DNA of 6,960 nucleotides from NCBI GenBank assembly GCA_029068025.1, contig JAIEDJ010000175.1, positions 1 to 6,960 on the forward strand, given 5' to 3'. Position numbers and translations under genes: made by a program. Shown in pieces: positions 1-5,415 of the stretch. Numbering within the stretch: the first letter of the stretch is position 1; each line of letters opens with the position of its first letter. The notes under the pieces are model-generated. The model did not search any database, was not told where the DNA came from, and saw only the letters and a program-made list of their open reading frames with translations. Source of the stretch: Oscillospiraceae bacterium. GTDB taxonomy: Bacteria > Bacillota > Clostridia > Oscillospirales > Ruminococcaceae.

Positions 1-2105
1 GCCCACATGTCGAGCTCGCGCAGCTTGTCAAACTCCACCATATCGGTGTTCGGGTCGAAGCCCTTGTTGTCGTTCAGATTTCCGAGGATATACCGCGCCG
101 TGTTGCGGATCTTGCGGTAGCTCTCCGAAAGCTGCGTCAGCATCTCCTTGGAAACGCGGATATCCGCGTGATAATCCAGCGACGCTACCCACAGACGCAG
201 AACGTCCGCGCCGAAGTCCTTGATGACCTCCTCCGGGAAGATCTGATTTCCTTTGGATTTGTGCATCTGCTGACCCTTGCCGTCAACCACCCAGCCGTGA
301 GTGCAGACCGCCTTGTACGGAGCCACGCCTGTAGTAGCCACGGAAGTGAGCAGGCTCGACTGGAACCAGCCTCTGTACTGATCGCAGCCCTCAAGGTACA
401 TATCCGCGGGCCACGAAAGCTCGGGACGCTCCTTCAGAACGGCCGCGTGAGTACAGCCCGAATCGAACCAAACGTCGAAAATATCCATCTCCTTGCGGAA
501 CTTATTGCAGCCGCACTCGCACTTGATATCCGCGGGGATAAATTCGGAAGCGTCCTTTGCGTACCACGCGTCGGAGCTTTCCTTGCGGAACATATCGGAG
601 ATAGCCTTTATAGTTGAATCATTGATAACGGTCTTGCCGCAGTCCTCGCAGTAAAGGATCGGGATCGGCACGCCCCATCTTCTCTGACGGGAAATACACC
701 AGTCCGAGCGCATATTTACCATGTTCTTGATACGCTCCTCGCCCCACTCGGGGATCCACTTGACCGACTCGATAGCCTTGATGGTCTCAGGCTTGAACAT
801 ATCCACGTTGCAGAACCACTGATCCGTAGCGCGGTAGATGATCGGCTCATGGCAGCGCCAGCAGTGCGGATACGGGTGAACGATCTTCTGCATTGCGAGC
901 AGAGTATTGTCGTTTTCCAGCCGCTGAGCGATGGACTTGTTAGCGTCCGAGGTCTTAAGTCCCGCAAACTCGCCCGCCTCTTCGGTGAGCACGCCCTTCT
1001 CGTCAACGGGAACTATGATCTTGAACATTCCCTTATATTCGGGCTTCATGCAGACCTCAAAGTCCTCCACGCCGAATCCGGGGGCGGTATGAACGCAGCC
1101 CGTACCGCTGTCCAGCGTAACGTGATTTCCCACGATGACAGGCGACTTTCTCGGAAGGAACGGGTGCGCGGTCTCGATAAGCTCGATATCCGTGCCCTTG
1201 AAGCTTCCGACCGTGCTGTACTTCCTGATACCGACAGCCTCGGTAACAACAGGCACAAGCTCCTGCGCCATCAGCAGATATTCGCCGAAGGACTTGCTCT
1301 CCTCGTCCTCGACCTTAACGAATGTATAATCATAATTCGGGCCCAGGCAGATAGCCAGGTTTCCGGGCAGCGTCCATGTGGTAGTCGTCCAGATAACGAC
1401 AAACGTCTTCTTAAGATCGATTCCGAGATCGCCGAACTTGCCCTTGTCATCCACCAGCGGGAACTTGACATAGATAGAGTAGCACGGATCGTCCTGATAC
1501 TCGATCTCTGCCTCGGCAAGCGCCGTATTGCAGTCCGCGCACCAGTAAACAGGCTTCAGCCCCTTGTAGATATAGCCTTTTTTGTAGATCTCACCGAAGA
1601 CCTCTACCTGCTTGGCCTCGAATTCGGGCTTGATGGTAAGGTACGGATCGTCAAAGTCGCCCCATACGCCCAAACGCTTGAATTGAGCCTTCTGATCGTC
1701 CAGGCATGACAGCGCGAACTGACGGCAGCTCTTACGAAGCTCCACGGGGTCGACCGCGCCGCTGTCCACACCGAGCTGCTTTATTGCCTTAAGCTCGATA
1801 GGCAGACCATGACAGTCCCACCCGGGCACATAGTTCGCGTTATACCCGGTCATCGACTTGTATTTTACGATAATATCCTTCAGAACCTTGTTGAGCGCGG
1901 TTCCGAGGTGAATATTTCCGTTCGCATAAGGAGGACCGTCGTGCAGTGTGTACGAGGGCTTGCCCTTATTTTTCTCGGAAAGCGCATAGTAAAGCCGCTC
2001 CTCTTCCCACTTTTTGAGCATATCCGGCTCTCTCTTGGGCAGATTCGCCCTCATCGGGAAATCGGTCTGCGGCAGATTCACGGTGTTGTTAAGATCCACT
2101 GACAT
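1..2105 (-). CDS. ileS: Isoleucyl-tRNA synthetase, N-terminal ~701 residues (cut by left window edge)
   Basis: This class Ia aminoacyl-tRNA synthetase charges tRNA-Ile with isoleucine in the cytoplasm and edits mischarged valine. About 701 of roughly 930 expected residues are present; the anticodon-binding end lies outside. Visible landmarks are the HIGH-site region H66-L67-G68-T69 within PPYANGNIHLGTALNK, the CP1 editing domain with WTTTTWTLPGN and the GTGCVHTAPGFGVED signature, CWRC and IYRATDQWF, WCISRQRRWGVPIPI, and the KMSKS loop as Q613-M614-H615-K616-S617 followed by KGN. Cysteines 486, 489, 529, 531 and 533 in the insertion before DVWFDSG look like a metal-binding knuckle. The ATG at 2103-2105 follows AAGGAG (2116-2121) at 10 bases. 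Domain order and the EQWF-like motif fit the ordinary bacterial IleRS1 type rather than the eukaryote-like type. The gene lies downstream of divIVA, the usual Gram-positive arrangement. No T-box leader is recognisable before it. Confidence 0.97.
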   Translation of the reverse strand, partial: MSVDLNNTVNLPQTDFPMRANLPKREPDMLKKWEEERLYYALSEKNKGKPSYTLHDGPPYANGNIHLGTALNKVLKDIIVKYKSMTGYNANYVPGWDCHGLPIELKAIKQLGVDSGAVDPVELRKSCRQFALSCLDDQKAQFKRLGVWGDFDDPYLTIKPEFEAKQVEVFGEIYKKGYIYKGLKPVYWCADCNTALAEAEIEYQDDPCYSIYVKFPLVDDKGKFGDLGIDLKKTFVVIWTTTTWTLPGNLAICLGPNYDYTFVKVEDEESKSFGEYLLMAQELVPVVTEAVGIRKYSTVGSFKGTDIELIETAHPFLPRKSPVIVGNHVTLDSGTGCVHTAPGFGVEDFEVCMKPEYKGMFKIIVPVDEKGVLTEEAGEFAGLKTSDANKSIAQRLENDNTLLAMQKIVHPYPHCWRCHEPIIYRATDQWFCNVDMFKPETIKAIESVKWIPEWGEERIKNMVNMRSDWCISRQRRWGVPIPILYCEDCGKTVINDSTIKAISDMFRKESSDAWYAKDASEFIPADIKCECGCNKFRKEMDIFDVWFDSGCTHAAVLKERPELSWPADMYLEGCDQYRGWFQSSLLTSVATTGVAPYKAVCTHGWVVDGKGQQMHKSKGNQIFPEEVIKDFGADVLRLWVASLDYHADIRVSKEMLTQLSESYRKIRNTARYILGNLNDNKGFDPNTDMVEFDKLRELDMW

Positions 2106-2130
2106 AAAAAGCTATCTCCTTATTTAAAAA

Positions 2131-2257
2131 AATTTCAAAATACACGTCACCACAGCGTTTTGCGCACAGCGCATAATGCGAACGCTCCGTGCTTCGCACT
2201 ACGCTTAGCCGTGCTGACGGTACCGGTCGAAATTAAAATTTCGACCTTTTTGAAATT
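2131..2257. repeat. Candidate MITE-like or palindromic intergenic element with 10-bp terminal inverted repeats
   Basis: The ends are exact inverted repeats: AATTTCAAAA (2131-2140) and TTTTGAAATT (2248-2257). Between them lie nested hairpins: AGCGTT/AACGCT (2154-2159 with 2181-2186) enclosing TGCGC-ACA-GCGCA (2161-2173); GTGC-TTC-GCAC (2189-2199); CCGT-GCTG-ACGG (2209-2220); and a 10-bp perfect stem GGTCGAAATT/AATTTCGACC (2225-2234 with 2237-2246). No transposase is encoded and no clear target-site duplication is visible. The compact size, terminal repeats and density of hairpins suggest a dispersed non-autonomous repeat or a structured RNA. That interpretation is an inference; only the inverted repeats are directly seen. 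Confidence 0.55.
2225..2251 (+). terminator. Hairpin plus T5 that reads as a terminator only on the plus strand
   Basis: A 10-bp perfect stem (GGTCGAAATT with AATTTCGACC, two-base gap between the arms) is followed directly by TTTTT at 2247-2251 on the plus strand. On the minus strand, where all genes lie, the stem is preceded by A residues and followed by GGTACCG, so it would not terminate divIVA-ileS transcription. No plus-strand gene is seen upstream. It could stop antisense transcription coming from ileS, or simply be one arm of the palindromic element. Confidence 0.3.
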
Positions 2258-2361
2258 CACTGTCCTATCGAGCGTTGATCTTGGCGCAAAAGCCTTTGCT
2301 GCACCTGCATAAACGCTTCTGTCAAAAGAACCGGCTACTAACAACTATTCTCCGGCAACTA

Positions 2362-3348
2362 TCAACGCTTGTTGTTCTTCCCAAACTTCAGATTATCATG
2401 ACGCGGCAAAGTCTCGGCTGCATTATTAAAGAACGGAAGATTGTTCTCGGCAGTCTTGTCAAGATCCTTGGGATCGGGCTTCTGATCGCTGCTTTCGGCT
2501 GCCTTTGCCGCAGCGTCACGCTGAGCCTGCTCCGCTGCTGCCTTTTCTGCGGCAGCCTTATCCGCAGCGGCTTTTTCGGCAGCTGCCTTTTCAGCGGCTG
2601 CTTTCTCGGCAGCGGCCTTCTCGGCTGCCTTGCGCGCTTCCTTCTCCTTTTCCTTCTGCTGAGCCGCCTTAGCCGCCTGCGCCTTTGCCTGTGCCTGCGC
2701 CTGCTGCTTCCTGCGCTCCGCCTCGCGCTTCTCTACCTCTTCGGCAGTCTTCTTTACAAAGTCATTCTCGCACTTCTCGGGAAGCCCCTCGATAAGCGCG
2801 ATCTGCGCCTTGTAGCCCTCAAGAAGTCTTGCTCTGTACTCGTTGACCTCCTTGCGGGTCTGCTGCAGAATATTCTCCTGGATCTCCTGCTGTCTGTTCA
2901 TGATAGTACGGATCTCCTCCGCCTTGTCGGTAGCGTCACCAATGATCTTCGCCGCCTTTTCATCAGCCTCGCGGCGTGTCTTTTTGGAATATTCGTCCGC
3001 GTCGTTGACAAGACGCTCGCTCTTTATTTTAGCCTCAGAAAGCTGCTTTGTCACAGCTTCGTTTGTCTCCTTGGTGAGCTTTTCCGCCGAGGCCTTGGAT
3101 TCGGCAACGATAGCGTTGCCCTGCTTCTGAGCGATAAGAAGCGCGTCCTTCAGCGCGTCCTCGTCGTCGCGGTATTCCCGTATCTTGTCCGCCAGCACCT
3201 CGAGCTTTCTTTCAAGCTCAGTCTTTTCCTTCTGAAGCTGAGCAAACTCATCGGAGACCTGCTTCATAAAATCATCTACGTCATCGGTCTTATATCCGTT
3301 AAAAGCAGCCTTATCAAAACGATGTGTAATAATTTCCTTTGCGTTCAT
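2362..3348 (-). CDS. divIVA: DivIVA-family polar/septal scaffold protein with Ala-Lys-Glu-rich tail
   Basis: DivIVA proteins bind negatively curved membrane at septa and poles and recruit partners for division or polar organisation. The N-terminus has the family membrane-binding domain: ITHRFDKAAFNGYKTDDVDDFM (residues 7-28), with the exposed F-nGY-dVDdFm pattern. A coiled coil runs from about residue 30 to 240, rich in Glu, Lys, Ala and Gln. Residues 241-275 are seven tandem A-A-(A)-E-K type pentads (KAAAE and variants), followed by a polar tail ending FGKNNKR. At 328 residues it is about twice the length of Bacillus subtilis DivIVA (about 164), nearer to actinobacterial sizes. The ATG at 3346-3348 follows GGAGGT (3360-3365) at 11 bases, a slightly long spacing. 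It sits between ylmH and ileS, the expected position for divIVA. No terminator is visible after its TGA at 2362. Confidence 0.93.
   Translation of the reverse strand: MNAKEIITHRFDKAAFNGYKTDDVDDFMKQVSDEFAQLQKEKTELERKLEVLADKIREYRDDEDALKDALLIAQKQGNAIVAESKASAEKLTKETNEAVTKQLSEAKIKSERLVNDADEYSKKTRREADEKAAKIIGDATDKAEEIRTIMNRQQEIQENILQQTRKEVNEYRARLLEGYKAQIALIEGLPEKCENDFVKKTAEEVEKREAERRKQQAQAQAKAQAAKAAQQKEKEKEARKAAEKAAAEKAAAEKAAAEKAAADKAAAEKAAAEQAQRDAAAKAAESSDQKPDPKDLDKTAENNLPFFNNAAETLPRHDNLKFGKNNKR
2524..2628 (-). repeat. Seven imperfect 15-base tandem repeats encoding KAAAE pentads in DivIVA
   Basis: The repeat encodes residues 241-275 of DivIVA, with units AAEKA, AAEKA, AAEKA, AAEKA, AADKA, AAEKA, AAEQA. 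Synonymous changes between units (for example GCC, GCA, GCT for Ala) show that the DNA has diverged while the peptide pattern is kept, so this is not a freshly expanded tract. Such a sequence would form a strong single alpha helix or extend the coiled coil. Copy number may vary between strains. Confidence 0.8.
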
Positions 3349-3403
3349 TAAGTAAATCTACCTCCAAAAATCAAAATCCAATCATAAAAGCATTTCTGCT
3401 TTC

Positions 3404-3440
3404 ACAGGAATACCCTCTGTTCTCAAGAAAGCATTCCTGT
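3404..3440. repeat. Inverted repeat in the ylmH-divIVA spacer
   Basis: ACAGGAAT (3404-3411) and ATTCCTGT (3433-3440) are perfect 8-base complements separated by 21 bases. They lie in the 110-base spacer (3349-3458) upstream of divIVA. On the minus-strand transcript the stem would form about 55 bases before the divIVA start codon. No U tract follows it on the minus strand, so it does not look like a terminator. It may be an operator-like site, an RNA stem stabilising the divIVA message, or chance. Confidence 0.35.
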
Positions 3441-3458
3441 AAAAACAGCCGTCCCGCG

Positions 3459-4217
3459 TCACATAAACTTCTCAATTACGACGCGTATCCTTCCTTTTTT
3501 CGTTTCACCTACGATTTTCGACACTCTGAAGCGGCCGAATCCCCTTATTGAAACGATCTCGCCCTCCCTTACGGAGGCGCTGACATTAAGACACACCGAA
3601 TGATCCGCACTTACTTGACCCGATTTTACGAGCGACGCGGATCTTTCCCTTGAAATATTGGCGCAAGCCCCTACGATACAGTCGAGCCTCAGTGACGAGA
3701 CCGTCCTGTCAAGCGTTTCAAACTGCGGCTCGGGCAATGGAGCCGTGATCCCCTCCGACGGAGAGACCCCGCACCTTCCGATCTTGACGATATCCATCAA
3801 GAGCTGCTTTGCGGACTCCGTACAGAACACGATTGCGTGACCCTCCGCAGCGAGAATATCTCCCACAGCGGAACGTTCAAGACCCGTTGCGAGTATCGCA
3901 CCCAGAAAATCGCGGTGCGACAGGCTTTCGGACTTCCTAAACGAAAATGTGACGGCGCACAAAGGAAACAACTCCTCCTTCGGCAGTTCCTCGGCGTAAG
4001 TCCCCTCGAAAAAGCCGCAGAGCGTTCTCGCAGCGCCGTCATATCCTCCGTAAAAAATCGGATTAGCGTGATTTGTCCGCGCCGTTGCCGCTGCCACCGA
4101 TCTCTCCCGTTCGTTCAGAAAACGGGTAAATCGCGGAACACCCGACTTCCGGCTCAGTTCGGCCAGATCCGAGATATGCGCAGACAAATACCGCTCTTCT
4201 TCATTTAAGTAATCCAC
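3459..4217 (-). CDS. ylmH: YlmH-family S4-domain RNA-binding protein
   Basis: The 252-residue protein has the YlmH layout. An N-terminal domain contains PRFTRFLNERE (28-38), FYGGYDGAARTLCGF (55-69) and LSHRDFLGAILATGLERSAVGDI (99-121). A C-terminal S4 RNA-binding fold follows at about 176-240, including LRLDCIVGACANISRERS and a VSIRGFGRFRV strand. In Bacillus, YlmH binds ribosomal 50S complexes and is linked to ribosome quality control. The gene sits in the division cluster, but a direct division role is not established. The start is GTG (4215-4217), since no ATG, TTG or other GTG lies between the sepF stop and this codon; GGTGAG (4221-4226) lies 3 bases upstream. The frame is the same as that of sepF, separated by its TAA and four codons. 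The size is normal for the family (about 255 residues). Confidence 0.92.
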   Translation of the reverse strand: MDYLNEEERYLSAHISDLAELSRKSGVPRFTRFLNERERSVAAATARTNHANPIFYGGYDGAARTLCGFFEGTYAEELPKEELFPLCAVTFSFRKSESLSHRDFLGAILATGLERSAVGDILAAEGHAIVFCTESAKQLLMDIVKIGRCGVSPSEGITAPLPEPQFETLDRTVSSLRLDCIVGACANISRERSASLVKSGQVSADHSVCLNVSASVREGEIVSIRGFGRFRVSKIVGETKKGRIRVVIEKFM

Positions 4218-4220
4218 AAA

Positions 4221-4226
4221 CTCACC
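4221..4226 (-). promoter_or_regulatory. Ribosome binding site of ylmH deciding a GTG start
   Basis: The minus strand reads GGTGAG, TTT, GTG. GGTGA matches the 3' portion of the anti-Shine-Dalgarno complement (AAGGAGGTGATC), which places the short 3-base gap in correct register. It lies wholly in the 12-base gap after the sepF stop codon and is the only plausible site for initiating ylmH. Confidence 0.6.
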
Positions 4227-4229
4227 GCA

Positions 4230-4682
4230 TTAATCTTCGATAGTATTGACCCATTCAACGTTCTTGGGCGCTATAGCATAGCTGCAGGTATCGACCTTCT
4301 TGATACGTCCGTCGCACATAGCGGCAGCACCTGTCATAAAGTCAACGATCCTGGTTCCTACCTCCTGGTCGATGCCGTTGAGGTTAAGGAAGATGATAGT
4401 GCCCTCGCGAAGTCTTGCGATAGCGTCCGTCATAACCTCATCATAGCCTGCGGGCTTCATGATGGTGATCTTCGGCTGACCGGAAGACCCGTTGTGAATG
4501 TTGATCGCTCTCGGAGCAGAGTTGCTGACAAAGCTTGACGACGGCGCGGAATAGCTCGAGCCATAGCCCGCCTCTTCCTCGGTCACCGCGGACGAAGACA
4601 TATCGTATCCGTCGTCCTCGTAGTCAACGAACCCTTCGTTGTCATCTCCTGTACCAAAGAGATTCTTAAAAAAGTTCTGCAT
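4230..4682 (-). CDS. sepF: SepF, membrane anchor of the FtsZ ring
   Basis: SepF polymerises into arcs or rings, binds the C-terminal tail of FtsZ and tethers it to the membrane at the division site. The 150-residue product begins MQNFFKNLFG, a short amphipathic helix of the type that inserts into the membrane. An acidic and Ser/Gly-rich linker follows (about 11-68), including DYEDDGYD. The C-terminal globular SepF domain (about 70-145) has ITIMKPAGYDEV, the IIFLNLNGID strand and the RIVDFMTGAAAMCDGRI core helix with the conserved G-G dimer interface region, then TCSYAIAPKNVEW. Length is typical. The ATG at 4680-4682 follows GGGAGG (4691-4696) at 8 bases. It starts 16 bases after ylmE ends and ylmH starts 12 bases after it ends, so all three probably share one transcript. 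FtsZ itself is not in the window. Confidence 0.95.
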   Translation of the reverse strand: MQNFFKNLFGTGDDNEGFVDYEDDGYDMSSSAVTEEEAGYGSSYSAPSSSFVSNSAPRAINIHNGSSGQPKITIMKPAGYDEVMTDAIARLREGTIIFLNLNGIDQEVGTRIVDFMTGAAAMCDGRIKKVDTCSYAIAPKNVEWVNTIED

Positions 4683-4698
4683 AAATATTTCCTCCCAA

Positions 4699-5415
4699 TT
4701 ATGAATATTTTCTGTATCCGAACAGACCCGAGCCTATCCGGACAATTGTGGCCCCAAATTTGATCGCCGCCGCAAAGTCTCCCGACATTCCCATCGAAAG
4801 CGTGTCAAACGGCGCGTTCTCTTTATCAAAACGCCGTTTCAGACACTCGAACAGCTCCTGCATACGAGCAAAACAGCTCTCGGAGCAGCCCGGCGGCGGG
4901 ATAGTCATCAGACCTCTCAGTCTGACGTTTTTCAGTTCGGCGATCCCGGCACAGAATTCTTCCGCGCTATCGGCAGAAACGCCGCCCTTTGTTTCTTCCT
5001 CACCTATGTTTATCTCGGTGAGTATATCCATGATCCGTCCGTTCTGAGCCGCGCGGCGGTCTATCTCTTCCGCCAGCCGCAGACTATCCACAGAATGGAT
5101 CATTGAAACCTTGTCAATAATGTACTTCACCTTATTGGTCTGAAGCCCGCCGATAAAGTGAACCTCCGCGGGCGCATACGCCTCCCGCTTGTCCAGGAAC
5201 TCCTGAACTCTGTTTTCGCCAAGCAGATCCAATCCCAGACCGACCGCAAAGTTCACCTTCTCCGCCGCGACCGTCTTAGTCACAGCCATGATCCTCACCT
5301 TGTCGGTACGGTTTGCGGCAGCCATAGCTTCACGAACCTCGCCGCATATCCGAAGATAGTTTTCGCGTATCTCCCCGCAGCTGATGGTCTGCGTATTATC
5401 GGACAACCTTTCCAT
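4699..5415 (-). CDS. ylmE: YggS/YlmE family PLP-binding homeostasis protein
   Basis: This family (YggS, PLPBP, YlmE) has an alanine-racemase-like TIM barrel that binds pyridoxal 5'-phosphate without known enzyme activity and helps balance the cell's B6 and amino-acid pools. The 238 residues carry the family landmarks: MAVTKTV (43-49) with K47 as the expected PLP Schiff-base lysine, LGENRVQEF (65-73), HFIGGLQTNKVKYI (86-99), TEINIGEEETKGGV (133-146), LRGLMTIPPP (166-175), and LSMGMSGDFAAAIKFGATIVRIGSGLFG (206-233) for phosphate binding. The common HFIGHLQ motif has G90 in place of His. I chose the ATG at 5413-5415 because AAGGA (5424-5428) lies 8 bases upstream; an in-frame TTG at 5442 would add 9 residues but lacks support. 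The start lies inside the end of the adaptor gene (20-base overlap), suggesting coupled translation. Confidence 0.93.
   Translation of the reverse strand: MERLSDNTQTISCGEIRENYLRICGEVREAMAAANRTDKVRIMAVTKTVAAEKVNFAVGLGLDLLGENRVQEFLDKREAYAPAEVHFIGGLQTNKVKYIIDKVSMIHSVDSLRLAEEIDRRAAQNGRIMDILTEINIGEEETKGGVSADSAEEFCAGIAELKNVRLRGLMTIPPPGCSESCFARMQELFECLKRRFDKENAPFDTLSMGMSGDFAAAIKFGATIVRIGSGLFGYRKYS

Larger units (their letters stand above)
2106..2361. other. divIVA-ileS intergenic spacer, palindrome-rich, no T-box seen
   Basis: This is the largest gene-free stretch. Its left half holds the structured element described separately (2131-2257). On the minus strand it forms the untranslated leader of ileS if transcription reads through from divIVA. 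I looked for the conserved T-box sequence (AGGGTGGNACCGCG) and for a terminator with a U tract on the minus strand, and found neither. A perfect TTGACA hexamer occurs on the minus strand (2320-2325), but no convincing -10 box follows at 16-18 bases, so I do not call a promoter. A 65-codon reading frame across 2147-2344 on the minus strand has no ribosome binding site support and is probably a by-product of the repeat. Confidence 0.7.

Noticed and set aside
849..1709. A 286-codon open frame on the plus strand
   Set aside because: It lies entirely opposite ileS, whose translation is unambiguous IleRS; it is a shadow frame.
2303..2325. Perfect TTGACA (-35 like) hexamer on the minus strand before ileS
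   Set aside because: No TATAAT-like hexamer occurs at 16-18 bases downstream; a hexamer alone is not enough for a promoter call.
2147..2344. A 65-codon minus-strand frame in the divIVA-ileS spacer
   Set aside because: It runs through the palindromic element, has no ribosome binding site and no recognisable domain; better explained as a by-product of the repeat.
2332..2361. Possible terminator after divIVA from two GCCGG segments followed by TTCTTTT on the minus strand
   Set aside because: Only about four bases pair and the U run is interrupted, so the stem is too weak to call.
2275..3351. A 358-codon open frame on the plus strand, rich in Leu, Cys and Arg
   Set aside because: It is the antisense of divIVA. 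The Leu/Cys/Phe richness is what reading the reverse complement of Ala/Lys/Glu codons gives, and there is no ribosome binding site.
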